39,625 nucleotides of DNA from the IMG/VR virus record IMGVR_UViG_3300031629_000017, positions 1 through 39,625 of that record. One strand, given 5' to 3'. The stretch's first letter is position 1; each line of letters opens with the position of its first letter. The stretch comes from a virus. Of this stretch, positions 9,487 to 18,521 are shown in pieces. The notes under the pieces are model-generated. The model ran no database searches. It saw only the letters and a list, made by a program, of their open reading frames with translations, and was not told where the DNA came from. The translations under genes were made by a program, and so were the position numbers.

Positions 9487-11439
9487 ATGTTACAAGAAGG
9501 CGGGTTAGGCGCACAAATAAATCAAAAAGCCGATGCTTATAGGGGTAACCCAGATGCATTGCAGAAAAAAGCAAAGCTATCTGGAGACTTGATGGATGCA
9601 CTCGCCCTCCAAAAAGTAATGTCCGACAAGGCAATGGCTAAACAACAACTAGCACTTAGTCAACAACAAGATGCCGGAAGCGTAGTAGAGCAGATGGAAC
9701 AAAAACTAGTTGGTATGAACAAAGAAGAACTAACAGCGCAAACTGCGGGCATCATGGGTGAACGCAATAAGCAAAAACAAAAACAAATATCGGCAGCGGC
9801 ACCTCCACAAAAGCCTCCTATGCAGATGGCTCAAGGTGCTCCTCAAGGACTACCTGCCGCACCTCGCTCTCCCATGCAGATGGCTCAAGGTGGGATTATT
9901 GGGTATGACGCTGGGGGACTTACAGAAATATCTGACGCCCAAGTTGTTGCGTTCTTAAAGAAAAAATATGGCGCTAACCTAACAGGTGCGCAGTTAAAAT
10001 TAATGTTAAACGACCCTAAAAGAATAGCCTCTGAAAAACAATCTATGATGAAAGACGCGGCTAGGGATAGAGCGGGCGAAGAAATAACTAGAACAGACCG
10101 GACTGGTATAAGAGATAGGCAAGCTAGACAGAAAGAACTTTTAGGTTTACCTACTGTTGCCCGTGAAAAGATGTCTGAAGATACTGAAGCTCAACTTGGT
10201 ACGCTGAGTGGTATAATGTCAGAAGCTAAACCTAAACCTAAACCTACTCCTTTCTCAGCGGTACCCCCGCAAGATGGCATTGCTAATATTGCTGGGCAAT
10301 CTCCTGCTGTTGGTGTTCCTGTTGATCCTAACGCTCCCCCTGTTGGTGTTCCTGTTGATCCTAACGCTCCCGCTGTTGGTGTTCCTGCCGATCCTAATGC
10401 CGTTGTCCCTCCAAAACTAGACAACGCGCCTGATTTATCAGGAGTACGCGAAGCAGCGTTAAGCGATAGACTAAAACCAGAATTAGAAATTAGCAAAGGT
10501 ATAGCTAGTGTAAATATGGGCGAAGAAAAACAAAAAGAACTTTCTAGACTTAGTGGGCCTGCTAGAGAAGAAATTATGGGGCCAGATGGTAAACCTACTG
10601 GAAAATTTAAAGAGTTAGGTGGGTTTAATCGTAAATCTTATGACGACCAATCATTAGCACTCCGCAAAGAAAAAGACGCTTTAGAAAAAGAGTTATTAGA
10701 TCCTAGCAAAGTAAAAAAGGCCAAGTACAATAAATGGATGGAAGCTGTGCAAGGTGGAGGACTTAAAGCAGGTCGTGGAGCTTTAAATAAATTTGATACA
10801 GATCGTGAAGCTCGTAGAAGAAAAAGTTTAGAGGAACGCCAAGCATTGTTTGATAAAGATTCAGAAAGAAATATTACTACAGCTAACAACATAAATGTTG
10901 AAGCAGGTAAAGCAGTAAAGGATCTTATGTTAGCTCGTTCAGAAGCTATTAAAGTAGTAGCTACTGTAAAACAAGGAGACATAGAAAACATGCGTGCCGA
11001 AGTTAAACAACTGTATGATTCAAATCAAAACGGCATTAAAAACAGGCTTACTAACGACGCAAATATTATCCAAAAAGAACTACAAACTCTTATACAAAAT
11101 CAAGCATCAGCCGCGCAGGTTATACAGTTGTTGACTAAATTTGCAGAGATGAAACGTAAGTCTATGGATACTTTTTTAGAACCGTATAAAGTAGAGTTAG
11201 GAAATTTATCTGCCGAATTATCTAAGGCAGAAAATCAAACAGAAAGAGACCGTATACAAGAAAATATAAAACAGTATACACTTATGTTTATAGAAGCTTG
11301 GGAGCTAAGTGGCAGTAATGATTTAGAAGATAAAGTTTTATCTGCGGCTGGCGTTACGGAAGGCTCTACTGTTGAAGAAGATAACATAGTTGTAGGTGCA
11401 GATACAGAAGACAGGTTAACTGAGTTGTTGGGTAAATAA
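9487..11439 (+). CDS. Virion-associated helical protein with AQGGI motif (650 aa)
   Basis: The ribosome site AGGAG lies 7-8 bases before the ATG at 9487. The protein is 650 residues. The N-terminal 100 residues are Gln/Lys/Met-rich helix. MQMAQGAPQG and MQMAQGGIIGYDAGG form a pair of related motifs near 113 and 131. A Pro-rich linker follows, with three 11-residue repeats (AVGVPVDPNAP) at about 273-305. The remaining 340 residues are highly charged and probably coiled coil. The AQGGI motif is shared with the two preceding virion proteins. No catalytic motif was recognised. Expected role: inner virion or scaffold-like protein of the ejection apparatus. That is inference from neighbours and composition. 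Confidence 0.8.
   Translation: MLQEGGLGAQINQKADAYRGNPDALQKKAKLSGDLMDALALQKVMSDKAMAKQQLALSQQQDAGSVVEQMEQKLVGMNKEELTAQTAGIMGERNKQKQKQISAAAPPQKPPMQMAQGAPQGLPAAPRSPMQMAQGGIIGYDAGGLTEISDAQVVAFLKKKYGANLTGAQLKLMLNDPKRIASEKQSMMKDAARDRAGEEITRTDRTGIRDRQARQKELLGLPTVAREKMSEDTEAQLGTLSGIMSEAKPKPKPTPFSAVPPQDGIANIAGQSPAVGVPVDPNAPPVGVPVDPNAPAVGVPADPNAVVPPKLDNAPDLSGVREAALSDRLKPELEISKGIASVNMGEEKQKELSRLSGPAREEIMGPDGKPTGKFKELGGFNRKSYDDQSLALRKEKDALEKELLDPSKVKKAKYNKWMEAVQGGGLKAGRGALNKFDTDREARRRKSLEERQALFDKDSERNITTANNINVEAGKAVKDLMLARSEAIKVVATVKQGDIENMRAEVKQLYDSNQNGIKNRLTNDANIIQKELQTLIQNQASAAQVIQLLTKFAEMKRKSMDTFLEPYKVELGNLSAELSKAENQTERDRIQENIKQYTLMFIEAWELSGSNDLEDKVLSAAGVTEGSTVEEDNIVVGADTEDRLTELLGK
10303..10401 (+). 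repeat. Three tandem 33-bp repeats encoding a Pro-Val linker
   Basis: Copies run 10303-10335, 10336-10368 and 10369-10401 and encode PAVGVPVDPNA-type units. The first two differ by a few bases and the third carries more changes. This looks like a flexible spacer between the motif-bearing N-terminus and the coiled-coil body of the 650-residue virion protein. Confidence 0.93.
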
Positions 11440-11471
11440 CGACTTTAACTTTAAATAAATAGAGACGTTAT

Positions 11472-14400
11472 ATGGCTACTCTAGCTAGAATAGAAGCTGC
11501 ATTTAACCGCGCCTACGACACAGGTGACATGGAAACTGCCAAAGAACTAGGGCAGCTTATACGTGATATAAAAGCAGGGTCATATAAACCACCAGAAGAG
11601 ACGCCTAAAGAACCGTTAGAGTTTCAACCTAAAAATACTAACAATGAAAACGCAGGATTCTTTGAGAACATACGCACAGGTTTTGGCTCTGGAGCTGTTG
11701 GTATGGGCGAAACATTTGCTCTTGGTGCCGCCGCTTTCTACGAAGAAGAAGAAGAGCTAAAAGCACGAGATAAAATCCGACGTACCGCCGATGCATTTCG
11801 CCCTGAAGGGGGTGACCAAGACTCATTAACCTACGGTATATCTAGTGCGCTTGGATCTGTTGCAGGTATTGCCGTCCCCGCCGCCATTGCCGCTTATTCT
11901 GCCCCTGCTGCCGCCGCTACCGCTGTAGGTACAGGTGTTGCTGGGTTACTAGGTGTAGGTGCATCTAGAGGTGAAGCTAGTGAACGTGCGCGTTTCGCGG
12001 GGGCTACTGAAGAAGAAAGAAACACGGCCATAAACTCTATACTTGTAAACGCCGCAGGTGTAGCAGAAGCCTTGCCTATGGGCAGGGTATTTAAGTCTAT
12101 TGATGTACCAGTCCTAAACAAGTTTATAGATAAACTTAGCCCTGAAGCCGCTGAAGGTATTAGCGGACGACTCAAAAATGCTGCTATTACTGGCGGGTTA
12201 GAAGGTGTACAAGAAGTATCCGCTGAGATCGCACAAAACTTAACCGAACAAGAATACAATGCCCTCGCCGAAACCTTTGGGGGTGCGCGTGAAGCCTTTG
12301 GGTACGGCGCAGCGGCAGGTGCTATCCTTGATTTGTTCTTAGGTAAGAGAAAACGAGGAAGTAAACCTACTGGTGCAGATCCTCAAGAAACTGTTGTAGC
12401 GGAAGAAGAAGCTAGAGTACTTAGAGGTACAGAGCTTGGAGAAGAACAAATAGACATGTTCTCTACCGAACTCGATGCCGCAGAGAGTGCGAATAGGGGG
12501 CGTGTTGGCCCTACTGAAGAAGAAATAGTACGAGAAACCGAACGGCGCGTAGGAGAAAGAAACGAGGTTGGCGCTCCTGAACAGTTGGATATGGTAAGTC
12601 AGGTAGAGACTGAAGAGTATAACGAGTTGGAAGCCGCTGAAACTGCTAAGGCAGACCGAAGTGCATTTTTAGATGCGCAGAGAGGGGCTTTAGAAGGTGA
12701 ACTAAGGCAAGAGTCAGAGTTAGAAAGTGTTACTGGCCGTGTAGAGGGCCGTGCTGTATCTGAGAGCAACGCTCGTAGAGAGTCCATACTCCAAGAAGTA
12801 ATTGAAGCTAACCCTACAACTAATTACAACACGGTTAGAAACAAGTTTAGCGCCGCGTTATCTACCGAGGGTATTACAGATAACAAGGCTAATGAGCGAG
12901 AAATCCTTACCATACAAAAAGCAATTAACTTCCAAAAAGCAGAGGAAGGATCGCGCTTAACTAAAGGGGTTGACCAGAACACCGATACCTCTGCTATGGA
13001 AGCTCAAATTCCTGAGAGGCGAAGTGCAGTCGAAACTGGCGACGTTGATCCTGTTGCAAGAGAGCAAGCTACCGCAAAGGCTTTAGCAGAATTAAAAGGT
13101 ATTCCTGTAGGAGAAGCTACTCAAGTAATCAAACCTAAAGCACCAGAAGGAGAAGCAGCCGCCTTACTAGCCGCTAATAATATTCCTGTTAATTTGGAAA
13201 ACACACAAGGCGCTGAAGTAGGCGGTGTTTCTACAGATGCTAAAGCACTTGTAAAAAAACTAACAGGTAAAAAATTACCTACTGTTAAAGGCGCACCTAA
13301 ACAAGGCCAAAGGCGTAGTGCTGTTCCAACTGGCGAAGTTTTAACGCCTACTGATACCAGTTCCGTGAAAACAGCAAGCACGTCTAAAGATGTAGATATT
13401 GTAGAGTTTGGGGTTAAATACCCTAATGCAATTCCTGAAGGCACCGAATTTACTAATCCTGCTGACGCGGATGCAATAGACGCTTTACTTACAAAAAGAA
13501 TACCACGAGATGCTAAGGGCATAGAACAAACCGCACGGGATTATTTTAAAAGATTTGACCGCCCTGCTGAGGCGTATGCGTCTATAGCCTATGAGATAGC
13601 AAACGAAACCCCTGCGTACGTTACTCCAAAAAACACCCCCATATCTGAGATTGCAAAGTTTAAAGGTACTGGGGGCGTTAACACTAAAGCTACACTAGAG
13701 TGGGTAGAACAAAACCTAAGTGCTGATGCTAAGACAGAGATAGACAAGCGCATTAAAGAGAACCAAAACTTAAATAGAGCCTCAAAGAAAGATAGAGCTT
13801 CTGTAGCTAAGACTGAAAAGTTAAACGAACAAGTAGAAAAGGGAGCACCACGTAAGGTAGCTACTAAAGAGGAAGCAGAGGCGCAAAGCGAAGAGAATCA
13901 GGCGCGTATAGATGCTAGTCAAGAAGAAGACGCTATTAAACGTGGTGAGGAAAAAACAACTACAGATTCAGAAAAAGTAACCACGAAAGTTAATAAAGCT
14001 CAAAAAACTAAAGAGGACGCGGACAAGAACTTTTTAAATTTAACCAATAACCCTAAGACAGATTTTACCTCTACAGATAAAAACGGTATGTTAAGTATCA
14101 CCGCTAAACGTAATAGGGTAAGAGCAAAAGAATATGCCGCAGCGGGTATTGATCCTGCTACAAGTAATGAAATACTTAACAAGGTATTTTCTAGTAGGAA
14201 AGCGGACGCCGAAGCTGTAAAGAAGGCTACCGCTAATGTAGCTAGCCGTCAAGAATCTAAAACTAAACCTAAACCTGTTACTACAAGAAAGAAAACGTTA
14301 GAAAAAATTATACCTAAGTTCTTAGGTAAAGAAGGTCTTACGCGAGAAGAGATAATTGGGGCTTACAACATTGCCGTATTAGATGCCTCTAAACCTAAAA

Positions 14401-17400
14401 TGGTAGCCGCCGCTGAAAAATGGTTTGCCACCGCTACCCCTAAACAAGTTAGAGAAGCCGCTACACTCTACTCAGTACAAAGAATGAGTGCAAAGTCTAG
14501 CAACTTAGAGTTAGACCCTAAAGTAGTCGCAGAGTTAAATAGTGATGTGCCTACAAGCGTTACTGCGTTTATTAAGAAAAACGATATTAAAGGGGCATTG
14601 GAGGAATTACATAAGTCTTCTAGGAATAAACGAGTTAAGCAAATTATTAGGGCCTTAGCAAATAATATCGGTAGTACAAAGGTGGAACTAGTTACTAGTA
14701 AAGAACTAAGCACTAGAGGATTCTTTGCAAAAACAGATACGGGGGTACTAGTCAGTACATACGATGCCGATTCAGATACTATATTAATAAATATAGATGT
14801 TCCTTTTACTACGCACGCGTTAATACACGAAAGTGCTCATGCTGCCACTGATAAAATACTGAGTAACAAGTCACACCCTGTTACTAAACAACTTACTAAA
14901 CTATATAACGATGTTAAAGGTGAGTTAGATACCGCGTACGGGTCTATGAGCTTAGAAGAATTTGTATCCGAAGCGTTTAGTAACCCTGAGTTTCAGTACA
15001 AATTAGCGTCCATTAACACTAAGGGCGAACAGATTAATTCCCTAGAAAAGTTCTTCCGTGCAGTTAGTAATTTTGTACGTAACTTAATTGGCATGGACAC
15101 TATCCCTTTAGGTTCGGCTTTAGAAAGTGTAGATGCGGCTATTATATCTGTACTGTACCCTTCTCCTGACACGAGAGACGGTAGCGCACTAATTGCTATG
15201 TCTAGCCCTGACGATGTTAAACAGATACTAAAAGACATGAAAGACGTTCAAAGGTATGTGTCCTCTGGTTCTAAGAAAGAGTTTATTAAAGACGCAATTG
15301 CTTTCCTTAGTAACAATGAGATGTCTATTATAGCTAAAGATATGTTTACTAGACTCGCCAACTCTCAAATGTTAGGTGACCTTGCTAGAGATTCTGGGTT
15401 TGCTCAGTTGGGACTAGATCTACACGCGGCTTTTGAGAGCCAACGATACGCCCTACAAGAATCTCAAAAAAGAGTAAAAAATATTCTGAAAGGGTACGAC
15501 GCGTGGGTAAAGGATGCAGGTATAGATGCTAAAGAAGCTTTAGACCGCATCGTATATAGCGACGAGTATGGCGCTACTATATACCAAGTAGATCCTACGT
15601 TAACTGAATCTGAAGCTAGAAAGCGATATAAAGATAAGTTTGATACTAGTGGTAACAAAGATTTATTTGATATATGGAAAAAACAACGCAAAGATTGGGA
15701 CTCACTAGAGAAAAACGGTGGGCAGGATCAGTTTAATACCCAACGTAAAGCCTATAGAGATATGTACGAAGCACTCGTAAAAGTTATTAACCGGGAAATT
15801 GACGGTGCTGGAGGTAATTTATCCGCAGGGAAAAAAGCGGGTCTAAAGGCACAAATAAATGAGCGGTTAATAAAACAACGTGAGTTAGACGTTTACTTTC
15901 CCTTAGTACGTCGAGGTAGGTTTAAACTGTCGTATAAGACTACTATTACCAACAATGATGGCTCGACAAGAGTAGAGCCAGTGTTCTTAATGTTTGAAAA
16001 TAGAACTGCCCGTGATAACGCAGAAAAAGAAATAGCGTCCGACCTAAGAACTGTAGGTAAACCACAGCCTTACGAGGGAGACACTGATAGGGGTAAGTTC
16101 CAACAAGTTGCTTCTGGTTCTTTTGTTTCTGAAGTATTAGACGTTTTGTCTGCTAGTGGTAAAGACGCGGACTCGCAAATGCAAGAACAAGTTATGCGCT
16201 TGTTTATTGAGTCACTCCCTGAAACGTCTTTTGCTAAATCGTTGCAAAAACGAAGTACCACAATAGGTTACGACAAAGATGTACGGGGGGCAATGCAGAA
16301 CAAAGGGTTTGACTTGAGTGCTCAAACAGCGAAGATGGAATCGAGTTCTAAAATACGTGACATAGAAAAAGAAATAGACTTAGTTTATAAGGCAGGGGCA
16401 CCTAAAGGAGTAGATAGTTTAGTCTTTAGCCGCATATATAAAGAATTAGGTAAACGTGCTAAGTTTGCAAAGACAGGTGCAGAAAACAAAAACGTAGAGC
16501 CATACCTACAACGGTTTAACCAAATAGCCTTTATATACACTATTGGGTTTAACGCGTCATCCGCGCTTGTTAACTTGTCTCAAATACCCATGATAGTAGG
16601 CCCGTTCTTGACAGGTAAGTTTGGGTTTGACGAAACTATGTCAGCAATGACGCAAGCGGCTAAGTTTGTGGGTGGGGCTAAATTATCTATTGACGAATAC
16701 TACGATGTTAAAGAAGTCAGCACTACAAAGAATGGGGTCACTACTAGCGACAATGTATACTCGTTAAAAGAATCTGTAGAAAAAAATATACGGGAGTCTA
16801 TACCGAAAAAAGCTGATGCCGATGCCAAGATAGCACAATTTAAAAGAATGGCACCTATGATTAAAGCGGCTAATGAACGAGGGCATATATACCACTCCGA
16901 AATGAAAGACATGGTAGGTGTGGACGACTTAGGGCGTGGAGGTAACAAAAATATATTTATTAAAGGGTTAGACACTACCTCTACGTGGTCGGCCATAATG
17001 TTTAGTACCGCAGAAAGGTTTAACCGTCAGACCACAATGACTATGAGTTACAACTTAGTGCTAGACAAGATGGATAACAACAAAAGGTATTATAGTGCGT
17101 TAAAAGGTAAGTTTATAGATGTACCTAGTGATTCGGAATCACGCATGTATATGGCCGCAGATGAGGCTATATACCTAACACAAGAACTTAACGGGGGTAC
17201 AGTTCTTGAGACTTCATCTGGTTTTTCTCAGCAAGGTCTTGGACGTGTAGCCCTTATGTACAAGAGTCATGGTATGCAGATGTACTACACTATGGCTAAG
17301 TCAGCTAAGTTGCTTCTAGATAACAAGTTTGCAAAAGATGCCGAAGGTAAACAGTTAAGAAGCATAGCTATCCAACAATTAGCGGGCGTACATCTATCAG

Positions 17401-18209
17401 CGTTGTTGTTCGCGGGAGTACAAGGCGTACCGTTGTTCGGTGCAGTATCTATGTTATTTGATATATTCTTTAATGACGATGAAGAAGATGATGCACGTAC
17501 TTGGACACGTAAGTACGTTGGTGAAGGTTGGTACAAAGGCCCACTTACTGAATCTCTTGGTACAGACGTGGCATCACGTATAGGACTTTCAAACCTACTA
17601 TTACAGAGTAACAGGTTTAGTAAAGACCCTACAATCGAAGAGACTATTGGGTTTTACTTTGGTGGCCCTGCATTAAGCACCGCTAGAAGATTTGAACGTG
17701 CGGTTAAAGACCTCGGTGAAGGAGAGATTGAACGTGGGATTGAAAATTTAGCCCCTGCGGGATTAACTAACGCATGGCGCTCTACTGTAGGTAGGTACCA
17801 AAGAGAAGGAGGCATACGGACACGTAGGTATGACCCTATTTATGATGATATGACAGGTGGAGATTTTGCGGCACAGGCTTTAGGATTTTCTCCTGCGGAA
17901 TACACACGTAGGCAAGAACAGTCTATGAGAAACAAAAAGGTTGAAGATGCCGTCATTGGTCGTAGGTCTAGGCTAACTAAAAAGTATTATGTAGCGGCTC
18001 GTATGAGTGACTACGAGGCAATGGCAGAACTTAGATTAAAAATGGTAGAGTTTAACAGGGAACATCCTTCTGCCGGAATATCCCCAGATAGTATAATGAA
18101 ATCTTTAGACTCTCATATGGAAACATCCGCTAAGATGCATAACGGGGTGACTATCAATCCGTTAATGAAGTACGCTATTGATAAAAGTAACAAAGAGTAC
18201 AAACGATAA
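11472..18209 (+). CDS. Giant virion/ejection protein with zincin-type HExxH domain (2245 aa)
   Basis: This 2245-residue protein starts at the ATG at 11472, 32 bases after the previous stop, behind an AGAGACG leader. Residues about 130-170 are Ala/Gly-rich and hydrophobic. EGVQEVSAEIAQNL near 241 is followed by a second hydrophobic patch (GYGAAAGAILDLFLG). Residues about 300-950 are charged and probably disordered or coiled. LIHESAHAA at about 1117-1125 gives an HExxH (H1119, E1120, H1123). The acidic EEFVSEAFSNPEF segment (E1167) is a plausible third zinc ligand. NASSALVNLSQIP lies near 1690, and LAGVHLSALLFAG... at 1970-2001 looks membrane-active. HExxH domains with this following motif occur in phage 'polyvalent' proteins and large ejection proteins. 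A metallopeptidase acting during DNA entry is inferred. It is the last late gene before the terminator. Confidence 0.85.
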   Translation: MATLARIEAAFNRAYDTGDMETAKELGQLIRDIKAGSYKPPEETPKEPLEFQPKNTNNENAGFFENIRTGFGSGAVGMGETFALGAAAFYEEEEELKARDKIRRTADAFRPEGGDQDSLTYGISSALGSVAGIAVPAAIAAYSAPAAAATAVGTGVAGLLGVGASRGEASERARFAGATEEERNTAINSILVNAAGVAEALPMGRVFKSIDVPVLNKFIDKLSPEAAEGISGRLKNAAITGGLEGVQEVSAEIAQNLTEQEYNALAETFGGAREAFGYGAAAGAILDLFLGKRKRGSKPTGADPQETVVAEEEARVLRGTELGEEQIDMFSTELDAAESANRGRVGPTEEEIVRETERRVGERNEVGAPEQLDMVSQVETEEYNELEAAETAKADRSAFLDAQRGALEGELRQESELESVTGRVEGRAVSESNARRESILQEVIEANPTTNYNTVRNKFSAALSTEGITDNKANEREILTIQKAINFQKAEEGSRLTKGVDQNTDTSAMEAQIPERRSAVETGDVDPVAREQATAKALAELKGIPVGEATQVIKPKAPEGEAAALLAANNIPVNLENTQGAEVGGVSTDAKALVKKLTGKKLPTVKGAPKQGQRRSAVPTGEVLTPTDTSSVKTASTSKDVDIVEFGVKYPNAIPEGTEFTNPADADAIDALLTKRIPRDAKGIEQTARDYFKRFDRPAEAYASIAYEIANETPAYVTPKNTPISEIAKFKGTGGVNTKATLEWVEQNLSADAKTEIDKRIKENQNLNRASKKDRASVAKTEKLNEQVEKGAPRKVATKEEAEAQSEENQARIDASQEEDAIKRGEEKTTTDSEKVTTKVNKAQKTKEDADKNFLNLTNNPKTDFTSTDKNGMLSITAKRNRVRAKEYAAAGIDPATSNEILNKVFSSRKADAEAVKKATANVASRQESKTKPKPVTTRKKTLEKIIPKFLGKEGLTREEIIGAYNIAVLDASKPKMVAAAEKWFATATPKQVREAATLYSVQRMSAKSSNLELDPKVVAELNSDVPTSVTAFIKKNDIKGALEELHKSSRNKRVKQIIRALANNIGSTKVELVTSKELSTRGFFAKTDTGVLVSTYDADSDTILINIDVPFTTHALIHESAHAATDKILSNKSHPVTKQLTKLYNDVKGELDTAYGSMSLEEFVSEAFSNPEFQYKLASINTKGEQINSLEKFFRAVSNFVRNLIGMDTIPLGSALESVDAAIISVLYPSPDTRDGSALIAMSSPDDVKQILKDMKDVQRYVSSGSKKEFIKDAIAFLSNNEMSIIAKDMFTRLANSQMLGDLARDSGFAQLGLDLHAAFESQRYALQESQKRVKNILKGYDAWVKDAGIDAKEALDRIVYSDEYGATIYQVDPTLTESEARKRYKDKFDTSGNKDLFDIWKKQRKDWDSLEKNGGQDQFNTQRKAYRDMYEALVKVINREIDGAGGNLSAGKKAGLKAQINERLIKQRELDVYFPLVRRGRFKLSYKTTITNNDGSTRVEPVFLMFENRTARDNAEKEIASDLRTVGKPQPYEGDTDRGKFQQVASGSFVSEVLDVLSASGKDADSQMQEQVMRLFIESLPETSFAKSLQKRSTTIGYDKDVRGAMQNKGFDLSAQTAKMESSSKIRDIEKEIDLVYKAGAPKGVDSLVFSRIYKELGKRAKFAKTGAENKNVEPYLQRFNQIAFIYTIGFNASSALVNLSQIPMIVGPFLTGKFGFDETMSAMTQAAKFVGGAKLSIDEYYDVKEVSTTKNGVTTSDNVYSLKESVEKNIRESIPKKADADAKIAQFKRMAPMIKAANERGHIYHSEMKDMVGVDDLGRGGNKNIFIKGLDTTSTWSAIMFSTAERFNRQTTMTMSYNLVLDKMDNNKRYYSALKGKFIDVPSDSESRMYMAADEAIYLTQELNGGTVLETSSGFSQQGLGRVALMYKSHGMQMYYTMAKSAKLLLDNKFAKDAEGKQLRSIAIQQLAGVHLSALLFAGVQGVPLFGAVSMLFDIFFNDDEEDDARTWTRKYVGEGWYKGPLTESLGTDVASRIGLSNLLLQSNRFSKDPTIEETIGFYFGGPALSTARRFERAVKDLGEGEIERGIENLAPAGLTNAWRSTVGRYQREGGIRTRRYDPIYDDMTGGDFAAQALGFSPAEYTRRQEQSMRNKKVEDAVIGRRSRLTKKYYVAARMSDYEAMAELRLKMVEFNREHPSAGISPDSIMKSLDSHMETSAKMHNGVTINPLMKYAIDKSNKEYKR

Positions 18210-18245
18210 AAACCCCCTGATCGCCTCGGCAACGAACAGGGGGTT
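18206..18245 (-). terminator. Intrinsic terminator for the leftward operon at the convergent junction
   Basis: AACCCCCTG (18211-18219) pairs with CAGGGGGTT (18237-18245), a 9-bp stem with a 17-base loop. Read on the - strand the stem is followed by TTTTTATC, a proper U-tract. On the + strand the hairpin also forms but is followed by AGGAGGGG, so it should stop leftward transcription best. It separates the converging blocks and prevents antisense reading of the 2245-residue virion gene. Confidence 0.85.
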
Positions 18246-18300
18246 AGGAGGGGCATCCAAAGCAGTGAAAGGGGAAGACACTACTTCGTCCATAATAGTA

Positions 18301-18516
18301 TCATATAGTCCGCCAGATACGTATACCTAATTTGTCATTTTCTATGACTATTTTTATTATAACTTGCCATCTCTTACCTTTAGCTATCTTAGTAACCTGC
18401 TCTTTAGCCTTATGAGTATTTAAGCACGGCACAAAAAAAGATGCGCCTATAACCATGTTAGCCCAGTTAACTGCGATGCGAACTCCGTCGGGATGTAAGT
18501 CATCTAACATAAACAC
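18301..18516 (-). CDS. Small conserved-type phage protein, unknown function (71 aa)
   Basis: This is the last gene of the leftward operon, 5 bases after the primase-helicase stop. The given start is a GTG at 18516. An ATG two codons later (18510) would give 69 residues and is equally possible. The protein reads LHPDGVRIAVNWANMVIGASFFVPCLNTHKA and then a basic, beta-rich end (KRWQVIIKIVIENDKLGIRIWR). The NWANMVIGASFFVPC segment suggests a small DNA-related fold, but no family was recognised. Its closeness to the primase gene suggests translational coupling and a replication-linked role. The role is inference. Confidence 0.68.
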   Translation of the reverse strand: MFMLDDLHPDGVRIAVNWANMVIGASFFVPCLNTHKAKEQVTKIAKGKRWQVIIKIVIENDKLGIRIWRTI

Positions 18517-18521
18517 GTTAC

